Under the pieces are notes generated by a model. It saw only the letters and a program-made list of their open reading frames with translations, ran no database searches and had not been told where the DNA came from. From assembly GCF_003591655.1 (NCBI RefSeq), contig NZ_QVRA01000025.1, positions 1,547-57,634 of the forward strand: a stretch of DNA of 56,088 nt, read 5' to 3'. Shown here in pieces: positions 1-5,918 of the stretch (position 1 is the stretch's first letter; each line of letters begins with the position of its first letter). The stretch is from Sphingobium terrigena. Lineage in GTDB: Bacteria > Pseudomonadota > Alphaproteobacteria > Sphingomonadales > Sphingomonadaceae. The position numbers were made by a program, and so were the translations under genes.

Positions 1-372
1 CTTTTAGAACGCGTGAAAGTGCATTCGGCCATACGCCGTGCAGACAAAAATGTTATAAAACTGCGTTGAGGCTCACACGGATAGACCTTTAGGATATAAC
101 CATTTCGGCGTTAACAAGGTGCGGATTCTAAAAGCCAGCTATCCGCTATTCAGAATCACAACCGAACGGCTGTGATCCTAGCATTGGTGGGATTCCTGTT
201 AGTGATCGGCGTCAACATTTTCTCGTTTCTACGCTCTTGACTGATTTTGGGAAGCCGCTCGCGTTCAGAAAACGCGAGCGATTGTGGGAACCACTAAATT
301 AACGGCAAAGCGTCGATTGCTCGCCGATCGCAACCTGTTGGTATCATCGGATGATGGAGCATCTGGTAATCC
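1..372. other. Left edge; no gene assigned
   Basis: The frame beginning at base 1 stays open to a TGA at 67-69 (22 residues) and could be the tail of a gene cut by the window edge; I do not recognise it. A GTG at 172 opens a 22-residue hydrophobic peptide (core LALVGFLLVIGVNIF) ending at 240, without a clear ribosome binding site. It may be a small membrane peptide or the tail of a broken gene. The rest of this stretch shows only the hairpin at 256-280. Confidence 0.25.
256..280. terminator. Perfect hairpin, possible terminator
   Basis: A perfect 10-bp stem (CGCTCGCGTT with AACGCGAGCG) closes a 5-nt loop. No T-run follows on either strand, so this is a weak terminator call. It lies about 95 nt beyond the stop codon of the minus-strand porin gene and just after the possible membrane peptide ending at 240, so it could serve either. 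Confidence 0.35.
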
Positions 373-1116
373 TCAGAACGAAACCTGTACGCGCCCTACG
401 ATTCTGTCTCCGGCGTTGCGTTGATCGGCAAACCGGCTGGCAGTGGCGGTGCGGGAGACTTCAGTCCCAATATAATCGACGCCGATCGTCAGACGGTCAC
501 GACGATGCTCGAGACCCAGCCGCCAGTTGGTGTAACTGCCGCCCGGACGAAGACGCTGCGCCCGACTGGGGTCGCGGACGCTGCCGGACGAGTGGCCGAC
601 CTCGGCCAGCATCGTCAGCGGCGTACCAGGAATACCGGCATTGGCGTTCGCATAGGCATACACGTTGCTGCCACCGATCGCGCGCTGCGACGGCGCGCCG
701 ATCACGCCGACCGTGGCGTAAAGCGGACCATAGGCATAGCTTGCCGACACGCCGGCCTCGACATAGTCCATGCGGCCCCGCGCGCCCGCGAATGCGTGGC
801 CGGTGGCGTCGGTACGGATACGCACCGCACCCAGATCCCAGTCGGTTCCCACCGAAAGGTCGACGACCGCATCGGCGCCACCGTGTCGCACGCTGTTTCG
901 AAGCGTTACCACGCGCGCCGATGCATCAAGCCGGCCGCGCGAGACGCGAATATCGCCTGCCAGCGCGGCACGTCCTTCACTCCAACTCAGCCCGCGGCGT
1001 TCCTCCTCGCTCATTACCTCCAAGGTTACCGAACCGGCATCCTGTGCAAACGCGGGCGTGATCAGGCCGCAGCTCGCGGCACCGAGCACTCCCGCCAATT
1101 GAACGCGGCGGATCAT
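373..1116 (-). CDS. TorF-like putative outer-membrane porin
   Basis: This is a 247-residue protein with a signal peptide at residues 1-24 (positively charged MIRR, hydrophobic core, cleavage after AFA). The mature part is rich in short alternating segments such as YVEAGVSASYAYGPLYATVG, and it ends in VQVSF. A terminal Phe is typical of outer-membrane beta-barrels. The pattern matches the TorF/Gcw_chp putative porin family; substrate unknown. The ATG at 1116 was chosen over the longer frame because the signal peptide starts there and because its ATGA overlaps the stop of the upstream gene (bases 1113-1116), indicating translational coupling. Confidence 0.75.
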   Translation of the reverse strand: MIRRVQLAGVLGAASCGLITPAFAQDAGSVTLEVMSEEERRGLSWSEGRAALAGDIRVSRGRLDASARVVTLRNSVRHGGADAVVDLSVGTDWDLGAVRIRTDATGHAFAGARGRMDYVEAGVSASYAYGPLYATVGVIGAPSQRAIGGSNVYAYANANAGIPGTPLTMLAEVGHSSGSVRDPSRAQRLRPGGSYTNWRLGLEHRRDRLTIGVDYIGTEVSRTATASRFADQRNAGDRIVGRVQVSF

Positions 1117-1562
1117 CCAGCGCGCTGCGGACTGTGGATCTGGTCGAGCTCGACGCGCAGCATCTGCTCGTCTTCCTGCGCCAGCTTTACCAGATGCTGC
1201 TGCATGTCCGCGGACTTCGTCGCGACCTCCTTCCTGATCGCGCCATGGCTCGAAACGCACCAGCCGGGCCGGGTGCCCGAAATCACCGGTTCGCTATTCA
1301 TGCTGCGCACCAGCCTGGTACCCGATGCCGCGACCGCGTGTCGCGCCACCGACATGCTCGCCGCCCAGTCGCAGCGTAGCGACGACGGTCTTCCGCCAGG
1401 TGCAACCGCGCCCACCTGCTTATGGGTGATGACCACGTCGCCGCGATATTTGACGGCGACCGGACCGCTGCGGTGATCCACCTGGTTCTGATGATCGACA
1501 GTTATGCCGAGGGCCGCACCGGTAGCAGCAAGCACCAAGCCGGCAGTTAGAAAATAGGCCAT
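1113..1562 (-). CDS. Exported hypothetical protein
   Basis: This 149-residue protein begins with a hydrophobic segment (AYFLTAGLVLAATGAALGI, residues 2-20) that is a signal peptide or membrane anchor. The rest is polar, with two Cys (in RCDW and WCVSS) that could form a disulfide in the periplasm. I do not recognise the family. The ATG at 1562 is preceded by AAGGAGAGCGAAA on the minus strand, a good ribosome binding site, and is preferred to the longer frame reaching 1610. It overlaps the porin gene by four bases, so the two form an operon and may act together in the envelope. Confidence 0.6.
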   Translation of the reverse strand: MAYFLTAGLVLAATGAALGITVDHQNQVDHRSGPVAVKYRGDVVITHKQVGAVAPGGRPSSLRCDWAASMSVARHAVAASGTRLVRSMNSEPVISGTRPGWCVSSHGAIRKEVATKSADMQQHLVKLAQEDEQMLRVELDQIHSPQRAG

Positions 1563-1654
1563 TTTCGCTCTCCTTTTGTCATCCCGATCCATTCTGATCG
1601 GTGAAGCCAATCCTTACGGACGATGATTCTACAACGATGGTTCAGCGTGTCGGT

Positions 1655-1828
1655 TCAGCTGAACTGCGGCCGCAAGGCGCGTGCGTGCAGGCGGTCCTTT
1701 ACGCCGAGACGCAACCGCTTCAAACGAAATAGCCGCAAGGTATCGGGCATGCGTCGCTTCATCTCGACGCGGATCTGCTCATCCAGCCGCGCATGCAACT
1801 GGGTCAACTTGTGAGAAAATATAGGCAA
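1655..1828 (-). CDS. YdcH/DUF465-like small protein (TTG start)
   Basis: A 57-codon minus-strand frame reads HKLTQLHARLDEQIRVEMKR followed by PDTLRLFRLKRLRLGVKDRL. This is the basic, helical signature of the YdcH/DUF465 family of small proteins (role unknown). There is no ATG; the start is a TTG at 1828-1826 preceded by GGAGAG with 5-nt spacing, a strong ribosome binding site. It lies about 90 nt upstream of the exported-protein/porin operon and has the same orientation, so it may be its first gene. Confidence 0.7.
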   Translation of the reverse strand: MPIFSHKLTQLHARLDEQIRVEMKRRMPDTLRLFRLKRLRLGVKDRLHARALRPQFS

Positions 1829-2031
1829 AGCCGCTCTCCAACCAACGATTAAACGATCGGATCAGCCGCGATGAAAGCAGGCAAACAGGCCAGGCCTAGA
1901 CATCGAGATAACCCGATGCGGTCCGACATCACGTTCGTCCAGAGACGATCGCCAGAGGGGCCCGGCCCGCTCCCTCGAGCTAGGGTTTTCGCCGGTCAAG
2001 GTCAATAGGAGAGCGAATGGATTTGCACGAG
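1829..2031. other. Intergenic stretch upstream of the first leader unit
   Basis: I see no convincing gene here. On the plus strand AGGAGAGCGA precedes an ATG at 2017 whose frame runs through the leader unit and beyond, but that frame is not conserved in the other two copies of the unit. I treat it as chance. Confidence 0.4.
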
Positions 2032-2060
2032 TTGACATTAGGACACGGGTCCCCGATGTT
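2032..2060 (+). promoter_or_regulatory. Promoter of leader unit 1
   Basis: TTGACA (2032-2037), a 17-nt spacer and GATGTT (2055-2060), followed after 6 nt by an ATG. The same 17-nt and 6-nt spacings occur in leader units 2 and 3, which supports a real promoter. Transcription would be expected to start at or next to the ATG, giving an essentially leaderless message. The sigma factor is uncertain because the -10 departs from TATAAT. Confidence 0.65.
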
Positions 2061-2066
2061 ACTGAC

Positions 2067-2132
2067 ATGTACGCTCCTACGACACATAAGCGTTTCCGCG
2101 ACCACGCCGGCCAACTCGCCGCACGCGCTTAG
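2067..2132 (+). CDS. 21-aa leader peptide, copy 1
   Basis: A 21-codon frame, M-YAPTTHKRFRDHAGQLAARA, stops with TAG. Two further copies in the window (3284-3349 and 4305-4370) also have exactly 21 codons and share the core KRF-x-DHAGQLAAR. Many nucleotide differences between copies are synonymous (for example TTC/TTT, GAC/GAT, GGC/GGG, GCA/GCG), which indicates translation. No Shine-Dalgarno sequence precedes the ATG, which sits at the predicted transcription start. The stop codon overlaps the first base pair of the following stem-loop, the geometry of a translation-coupled leader. Function unknown. Confidence 0.65.
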   Translation: MYAPTTHKRFRDHAGQLAARA

Positions 2133-2220
2133 CCCGAGCTCGCGGCCACTGCCGTTCGAGTTCGGGCTTTATTCGATCTGACCTTTGGGACGCGTTCTGC
2201 GCGCCCATGATCTCGAATAA
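2131..2220 (+). promoter_or_regulatory. Two-hairpin leader RNA, copy 1
   Basis: Hairpin A pairs AGCCCGAGCTCG (2131-2142) with CGAGTTCGGGCT (2157-2168), 12 bp with one G-U, followed by TTATT. Hairpin B pairs TTATTCGA (2169-2176) with TCGAATAA (2213-2220) and contains an inner GGG-CGCG/CGCG-CCC stem. The gene start at 2235 lies 15 nt after hairpin B. Hairpin A with its U-rich tail could act as an attenuator, and hairpin B could control access to the ribosome binding site. Both roles are inferences. Confidence 0.6.
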
Positions 2221-2234
2221 GTGGAAACCGTGTA

Positions 2235-2519
2235 GTGGAAAACCAAGTCTCGAAATCCGATGACTTGTGTCAAGATGACCGTCAGCATCAGGTTGCCAAT
2301 CCAGCACCTCAGCCTTTCCTGCGGATGAGGCCACAAAACTTTTTCTCGAACGAATTTGATCTGGAAATTGTAGAAGACTATTCTAAGGCAGATACCGAGG
2401 ATAGGCGAAATGAAGGTAAAGACTGGCTAAGCCGACTTATGGAGCTTAACCTTTTACTTTTAATCGTTCTGGTTGGCGTACCGGTGCTGGTATATTGCGT
2501 CTTATCCTCCGCACTTTAG
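2235..2519 (+). CDS. Small tail-anchored membrane protein, paralog 1
   Basis: A 94-residue protein with a polar N-terminal two thirds and one C-terminal membrane helix (LNLLLLIVLVGVPVLVYCVL, about residues 71-90) ending in SSAL. It is clearly paralogous to the protein at 4474-4752: both have R-P-x-x-FFSN-x-F-x-LEI in the middle and GVP-x-LVYCV-x-SS-x-L at the end. The family is unknown to me. The topology suggests an inner-membrane protein with a cytoplasmic domain. The GTG start aligns with the ATG of the paralog relative to the upstream hairpin. It is preceded by leader unit 1 and presumably controlled by it. Confidence 0.65.
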   Translation: MENQVSKSDDLCQDDRQHQVANPAPQPFLRMRPQNFFSNEFDLEIVEDYSKADTEDRRNEGKDWLSRLMELNLLLLIVLVGVPVLVYCVLSSAL

Positions 2520-2989
2520 ACAGGACAAGATCCCGCTTTTGCGCCGCAACCGGGAGTGCGGATAAAACCGATCTTGATTTCCTGACCCATCAGATATGCC
2601 GCCACAGGCGCCTCGTCATACCCGCTCAGCGCAAGCCCACCCTCGGCAACCTGCGTGTTCCCAAAGCGGATCGACAGCGTATCGCGGTCGGCGGGTTCAC
2701 CGGCCTTGCCGACCGCCATCACGACCCGGCCCCAGTTGGCGTCCTCGCCGGCAATGGGCGTCTTCACCAGCGGCGAGTTGACGATGCTCATCGCGATACG
2801 GTGTGCGCTGCGGTCGCTCTCCGCGCAAGTGACCTGAATCTCGATCAGCTTCTGTGCGCCCTCGCCATCGCGGACGACGAGCATCGCGAGCTGGTGGCAA
2901 AGGTCCTCTAACGCCGCGCGAAATGCAGACGTCTGACTCGTATCACTGAAGGCTCGGGCCATACCGTTTTCCGACACCCTGCAGATCAC
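2516..2989 (-). pseudogene. argJ: argJ fragment (ornithine acetyltransferase C-terminal part)
   Basis: The frame contains LAMLVVRDGEGAQKLIEIQV and NSPLVKTPIAGEDANWGRVV, signatures of the beta chain of ArgJ, which moves acetyl groups between acetylornithine and glutamate in arginine synthesis. Only about 130 residues of the roughly 400-residue enzyme remain. The autoprocessing Thr region (ATML) is absent, and the usual end of the protein is replaced by an unrelated tail. It is therefore a non-functional remnant. Its 3' end overlaps the end of the convergent membrane-protein gene. A second, non-catalytic role cannot be excluded but nothing supports one. Confidence 0.75.
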
Positions 2990-3248
2990 CGGTGTTCTTG
3001 CTTTACCCCGAGGTCCCTGCCGCTGCTCAGTAGCACTGTCGGAAAGGTTGTGTTTTCCGACAGGGTTCGGCTCTTAAAAGCTGCCGGGCCGCTTCCTCCC
3101 AAATTCACGAGAAAAGTCGGCCACTTTTTGAAAGCGGACGTTTCGAACCGTGGTTCTGACACTTCCTGCCTCGCAAAATGTGTGGGGCCTGCGGCAGCTT
3201 CACAGCCGACCGGTTGTGACACCGTACGCTCGATAGAAGTGCCAAGGG
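2990..3248. other. Intergenic stretch with an inverted repeat
   Basis: No gene recognised. CTGTCGGAAA (3036-3045) and TTTCCGACAG (3054-3063) form a perfect 10-bp inverted repeat with an 8-nt loop. The same TTTTCCGACA core recurs at 2967-2976, 7310-7318, 12426-12434 and, inverted, at 25632-25640, often near element borders. Confidence 0.5.
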
Positions 3249-3277
3249 TTGACGTAACCTGTTGCAGGCATCATCTT
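3249..3277 (+). promoter_or_regulatory. Promoter of leader unit 2
   Basis: TTGACG (3249-3254), a 17-nt spacer, CATCTT (3272-3277), then 6 nt to the ATG of the leader peptide. The spacing is identical to that in units 1 and 3 although the spacer sequence is unrelated. The -10 is again x-AT-x-TT. Confidence 0.6.
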
Positions 3278-3283
3278 CGATTG

Positions 3284-3349
3284 ATGTACGCTCCCGCGAC
3301 ATACAGGCGCTTTCGCCACCACGCCGGGCAACTCGCCGCGCGCCTGTAG
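3284..3349 (+). CDS. 21-aa leader peptide, copy 2
   Basis: The peptide M-YAPATYRRFRHHAGQLAARL has the same length as copies 1 and 3 and shares MYAP and HAGQLAAR with copy 1. Its first stem arm CAGGCGC (codons 7-10) pairs with GCGCCTG at the end of the frame (7 bp). Copy 1 uses AAGCG/CGCTT and copy 3 AGCGG/CCGCT at the same place, so the RNA pairing is preserved while the last residue changes (Ala, Leu, Arg). It precedes rnk. Confidence 0.65.
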   Translation: MYAPATYRRFRHHAGQLAARL

Positions 3350-3437
3350 CCCGGGCTTTGAACGGCGTTGCCGCCTGAGTTCGGGCCTTATTCGATCTGA
3401 TCCTTATGGTCGCGCCGTGCGCGCCGGTCTTGAATGG
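3348..3437 (+). promoter_or_regulatory. Two-hairpin leader RNA, copy 2
   Basis: Hairpin A lies at about 3348-3388: AGCCCG pairs with CGGGCC, and an inner GGCG/CGCC stem is present. Hairpin B starts at TTATTCGATC (about 3388) and closes near TTGAA (3430-3434), with an inner CGCGC/GCGCG stem. Pairing is weaker than in copies 1 and 3, but the order and the TTATTCGAT box are retained. The rnk start codon follows at 3453. Confidence 0.5.
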
Positions 3438-3452
3438 CGGAAAGCTGCTGCA

Positions 3453-3869
3453 ATGGAACAATACACTCTCCCGGCGAATAGTCGTCCGACTATCCATCTT
3501 ACCGCTGGCGAATGCGACGCGCTCTCGGAACTGGCGCTTAGCGCCGAACACAGGGACCCACATTCCTCGGCGATGCTTCTGGCCGAGCTTTATCGCGCCG
3601 AGTTGTGCGAGCCGGGCGAACTGCCGGAGCAAACGGTGGCGATGAACTCGCGGATCGACTTCATCTATGAAGGCACTGGCGCGCGCCGCACCGTGCAACT
3701 CGTCTATCCGCGCGATGCGGACATAGCTGCAGGACGCGTTTCGATACTGACTCCGATTGGTGCCGGCCTGATCGGCATGACAGCCGGGTCTTCGATCCGC
3801 TGGCCGGATCGCGATGGCCATGACCGGCTGTTGCGCATCGTGAGCGTGACGCCGCCCGGAGAGGGTTGA
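3453..3869 (+). CDS. rnk: Rnk-type nucleoside diphosphate kinase regulator / GreA-like
   Basis: The 138-residue protein opens with RPTIHLTAGECDALSELA, a short helical hairpin, and continues into a GreA/GreB C-terminal-like domain with VAMNSRIDFIYEGTGARRTV, LVYPRDADIAAGRVSILTPI and GAGLIGM. This is the Rnk family, which binds RNA polymerase and influences nucleotide pools. The length fits the family (about 135). The ATG at 3453 is chosen because the family start aligns there; GGCGGAAAG upstream is the likely ribosome binding site. The gene is headed by leader unit 2 and followed after 4 nt by an unknown gene, probably one operon. Confidence 0.85.
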   Translation: MEQYTLPANSRPTIHLTAGECDALSELALSAEHRDPHSSAMLLAELYRAELCEPGELPEQTVAMNSRIDFIYEGTGARRTVQLVYPRDADIAAGRVSILTPIGAGLIGMTAGSSIRWPDRDGHDRLLRIVSVTPPGEG

Positions 3870-3873
3870 GGCC

Positions 3874-4170
3874 ATGATCGAGGAACTGGCCCGTCACCGC
3901 TGCACCGGGGATGACGGCACGCCTTTGTTCGTGGTTGAGCACCGCCACCTCTTCACTTCGCAAGGGGGAGTAGGAGCGCGACAACATCGCGGCTCGGCCT
4001 GGACAACTCTGCTCAACGGCGAGCCTGTGCGCTACATCGACAACCGGACCTTTGAAGTGATCGCGACGGGTGAGCTGCTTGCCCACGATCCGCAGCGTTG
4101 CGACTGTGCGCCCGCAGTCAGGATCGCGACACGGGATGGTAGCAAGGAAAATATGGCGGGGCAGACATAG
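3874..4170 (+). CDS. Hypothetical protein in rnk operon
   Basis: A 98-residue protein starting 4 nt after the rnk stop codon, with GAGAGGGTTGAGG as ribosome binding site overlapping the end of rnk. It contains VEHRHLFTSQGGVGARQHRG and LNGEPVRYIDNRTFEVIATG; the latter reads like a small beta-sheet domain. Two Cys flank an Asp near the end (RCDCAP). No membrane segment or signal peptide. Family not recognised. The tight spacing suggests co-expression with Rnk. Confidence 0.6.
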   Translation: MIEELARHRCTGDDGTPLFVVEHRHLFTSQGGVGARQHRGSAWTTLLNGEPVRYIDNRTFEVIATGELLAHDPQRCDCAPAVRIATRDGSKENMAGQT

Positions 4171-4269
4171 CCATGTCCGTCTGGATTACCCGATCAGCCC
4201 CCGATAACCTGCGCACGGCGCGCGAACTGCGCGCGTTGGGACAAATAATCGATCGGCTGCCGCGTCGAT

Positions 4270-4298
4270 TTGACATTAAGGAGGTGTACCGCGATGTT
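4270..4298 (+). promoter_or_regulatory. Promoter of leader unit 3
   Basis: TTGACA (4270-4275), a 17-nt spacer, GATGTT (4293-4298), then 6 nt to the ATG of the leader peptide at 4305. The -35 and -10 hexamers are identical to those of unit 1. The spacer contains AAGGAGG, which would also serve an ATG at 4294 in another frame, but that frame is not kept in copy 2. Confidence 0.65.
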
Positions 4299-4304
4299 CG
4301 CTGG

Positions 4305-4370
4305 ATGCCTCTGCTTGAGACATATAAGCGGTTCATTGATCACGCCGGCCAACTCGCCGCACGCCGCTAG
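4305..4370 (+). CDS. 21-aa leader peptide, copy 3
   Basis: The peptide M-PLLETYKRFIDHAGQLAARR has 21 codons like the other two copies. The N-terminal four residues differ, but T-x-KRF-x-DHAGQLAAR is shared. It could be read as the end of a longer frame starting at 4173, but the constant 6-nt distance from the -10 box to this ATG in all copies argues for the short peptide. It heads the second tail-anchored protein gene. Confidence 0.6.
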   Translation: MPLLETYKRFIDHAGQLAARR

Positions 4371-4460
4371 CCCGAGCTCGCGGACATTTGCCGCTTGAGT
4401 TCGGGCTCTATTCGATTTTGATCCCGCGGATGCGCGAAGCGCGTCCGCGATCTCGAATAA
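4369..4460 (+). promoter_or_regulatory. Two-hairpin leader RNA, copy 3
   Basis: Hairpin A pairs AGCCCGAGCTC (4369-4379) with GAGTTCGGGCT (4397-4407). Hairpin B pairs TATTCGA (4409-4415) with TCGAATA (4453-4459) and holds a strong inner stem, CGCGGATGCGC (4425-4435) with GCGCGTCCGCG (4439-4449), 11 bp with one G-U and a 3-nt loop. The protein start at 4474 follows 14 nt after the hairpin. Confidence 0.6.
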
Positions 4461-4473
4461 GCGGGAATCGCAC

Positions 4474-4752
4474 ATGTCAGAATTTACTGAAAAGCCGCAC
4501 CATCGCCTATCGCACCATATCGATGGGATTCGCATCGTAGAGAATCGCCAGCGGTTACGCTCAAGACCCAAGCACTTCTTTTCTAACAATTTCTCTCTGG
4601 AAATAGAAGACGAAGCGACCACACATTATGAAACCGATTCCAACAGCAGGCTCAGTCGTCTGGGTAGATTTATTGACCTAAACCTTGCTTTCCTAATTCT
4701 GGTCGTTGGCGTTCCAATACTTGTTTATTGCGTGATTAGCTCGTCGCTTTGA
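4474..4752 (+). CDS. Small tail-anchored membrane protein, paralog 2
   Basis: A 92-residue paralog of the protein at 2235-2519. The shared middle motif is RPKHFFSNNFSLEIEDE and the C-terminal membrane helix is LNLAFLILVVGVPILVYCVI followed by SSSL. The N-terminal 30 residues differ strongly between the two, so the conserved parts are the FFSN-x-F motif and the membrane helix with its Tyr-Cys. An inverted repeat follows at 4773-4804. Expression is presumably set by leader unit 3. Function unknown; partners may be found through the shared motif. Confidence 0.65.
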   Translation: MSEFTEKPHHRLSHHIDGIRIVENRQRLRSRPKHFFSNNFSLEIEDEATTHYETDSNSRLSRLGRFIDLNLAFLILVVGVPILVYCVISSSL

Positions 4753-4772
4753 TAGGCCAGATCGGCATCATC

Positions 4773-4804
4773 GTCCATGACCGTTGGTATCACCGGTCAT
4801 GGAC
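4773..4804. terminator. Hairpin after the second membrane-protein gene
   Basis: GTCCATGACCG (4773-4783) and CGGTCATGGAC (4794-4804) form a perfect 11-bp stem with a 10-nt loop, 20 nt past the stop codon. Only a short T-tract (AATTTTG) follows about 12 nt later, so it may be a terminator or a protein-binding dyad. Confidence 0.45.
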
Positions 4805-4850
4805 GGTGCGTCGAATTTTGACATTGGCTTTCCCGAAGCCTGTTTCCGAT

Positions 4851-4880
4851 CTGATGCATAAATCACAATTTGTGCATCAG
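4851..4880. repeat. 30-bp res-like inverted repeat, left
   Basis: CTGATGCA, 14 nt, TGCATCAG. The arms extend outward to GATCTGATGCA/TGCATCAGATC. Two further CTGATGCA half sites follow in direct orientation at about 4910-4932. An element with the same 8-14-8 layout lies at 7116-7145, and a half site at 8136-8143. The arrangement resembles subsites of a serine-recombinase resolution site; no resolvase gene is present in the window. Confidence 0.55.
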
Positions 4881-4974
4881 ATCGAGAATGGCGGAAATCT
4901 GCGCCTCTCCCTGATGCAAAAATCTGATGCACAGATAGTGCCCATAATAGTGGGCGAAGCCACCGTTGGGCAAA

Positions 4975-5385
4975 CTAATCTTGCGGCTCTGCCGCAGTGG
5001 CTCCGCTGCGCAGTCGGTTTTCCCGTGTTGCCAGTTCTTCAAACCGACACAGCGGCACAGCCTCGGAAAGCTGACGGTAGAATTGAACATGAAACCGGAC
5101 GGGTCCAAGCGGCACAACATGATGGAGGATCGTAGGCTCCACCAAACCTGGTCTGCTCTCAGGCGTCAGTATAAGTTCGGCACCCACTCGGCGTGGATCG
5201 GTTACGCAATAGCGCAATCGGCCTTCCGCCACCTGTATCAGCCCCCATACCCCTGGCTTCGTACAATGATCCTTACGAAGGCCCGCTGGAATCGAAACCT
5301 CTGTAAACACGTCAGTCTGACGATATGGCTCCAAGCCTTCGGGAAGTTCGGCAGCGGCCTCTGATGGCATGATTTCCGATGTCAC
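4975..5385 (-). CDS. DUF1971 domain protein (tellurite-resistance-associated family)
   Basis: A 136-residue protein with LPEGLEPYRQTDVFTEVSIP, KPGVWGLIQVAEGRLRYCV and VVPLGPVRFHVQFYR, the core of the DUF1971 cupin-like family often annotated with TehB or found next to globins. Exact reaction unknown. The GTG start at 5385 overlaps the globin stop codon (GTGA), indicating tight coupling; an in-frame ATG at 5370 is an alternative. Together with NsrR control of the globin this places it in the nitric-oxide response. The last 20 residues are polar and do not look conserved. Confidence 0.75.
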   Translation of the reverse strand: MTSEIMPSEAAAELPEGLEPYRQTDVFTEVSIPAGLRKDHCTKPGVWGLIQVAEGRLRYCVTDPRRVGAELILTPESRPGLVEPTILHHVVPLGPVRFHVQFYRQLSEAVPLCRFEELATRENRLRSGATAAEPQD

Positions 5386-5825
5386 GCCGCCTCAGTGTAG
5401 AGCATGGTTTCACGTGCCTTCAGAACGTCAGCAAGGAACCAATACGCCTCGCCCCATGCATTCAGCACGGTATCATCAACCGCATCCCCAAGAACGTCCT
5501 TGATCGCCGGGAGCAAGGCGTTCGCAACGGCAGGGTAATGCTCTGGCTTAATGTGCGTCGCGACGTGGCGCGCAGCGATGCGTTCGATCGCGGGTTTCAA
5601 CGCCTCAAGCTTGTCGGCGTTCTGTGCGAAGGCAAGGATGGCAGCCGCAAGCCGCTTAGGCTGCTCGCCAGATTCTTGAGCCGCCATATCGAATAGGGCT
5701 TTGATTTCAGGATCGACAAACAGCCGTTCGTACATGCGCGTCGTGATTTCCACGCCATGAACCTGCAGGATCGGCGCAGTGGATTTGACGATGGCGATAG
5801 TCTGTTCAGAAAGCGGCGTGGTCAT
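5382..5825 (-). CDS. Single-domain globin (flavohaemoglobin-like, NO detoxification)
   Basis: A 147-residue protein starting LSEQTIAIVKSTAPILQVHG, as in the globin domain of Hmp, with the CD-corner Phe (ALFDMA) and a proximal-His helix (IAARHVATHIKPEHY). No FAD or NAD reductase domain follows, so it belongs with the single-domain globins that oxidise NO to nitrate using a separate reductase. The start at 5825 is preceded by GGAA with suitable spacing; the ATG at 5837 has none. Two NsrR-like boxes lie just upstream, and the gene is divergent from nsrR. Confidence 0.85.
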   Translation of the reverse strand: MTTPLSEQTIAIVKSTAPILQVHGVEITTRMYERLFVDPEIKALFDMAAQESGEQPKRLAAAILAFAQNADKLEALKPAIERIAARHVATHIKPEHYPAVANALLPAIKDVLGDAVDDTVLNAWGEAYWFLADVLKARETMLYTEAA

Positions 5826-5840
5826 GGGCAATTCCATATA

Positions 5841-5862
5841 AACATGCTGATGGAATGCATCT
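5841..5862. promoter_or_regulatory. NsrR-like operator 1
   Basis: AACATGC and GCATCT form an imperfect dyad (AACATGC-x8-ATGCATCT) that fits the NsrR consensus AANATGCATTT-x-AAATGCATNTT. It ends about 15 nt before the globin start codon, so binding would block globin expression. Confidence 0.6.
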
Positions 5863-5878
5863 ATACTCCTGCTCTAAA

Positions 5879-5902
5879 AAGATGCAATGCACCTGCATGT
5901 TT
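5879..5902. promoter_or_regulatory. NsrR-like operator 2
   Basis: AAGATGCA and TGCATGTTT arms flank a 7-nt centre, again fitting the NsrR consensus. It lies 16 nt upstream of the nsrR ATG, consistent with autoregulation. The centres of the two boxes are about 39 bp apart. Confidence 0.6.
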
Positions 5903-5918
5903 AAGGTCAAGATTTGAG

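Noticed and set aside
421..1476. 351-codon plus-strand frame opposite the porin operon
   Set aside because: The minus strand holds a signal peptide, porin pattern, ribosome binding site and ATGA coupling; the plus frame has none of these.
2055..2200. Alternative frame through the leader (reading CTLLRHIS, TPANSPHA)
   Set aside because: This frame is closed by a stop codon near its start in copy 2, and the substitutions between copies are not biased to its third positions, unlike in the 21-codon frame.
3105..3875. Long minus-strand frame opposite rnk
   Set aside because: It is antisense to the well-supported rnk gene and leader unit 2, with no recognisable domain. It is a GC-rich shadow frame.
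4173..4370. 65-codon frame running into leader peptide 3
   Set aside because: It starts 3 nt after the preceding stop codon but would carry promoter 3 inside its coding part, and neither of the other two leader copies has an equivalent upstream extension. The short 21-codon peptide explains the conserved spacing better.
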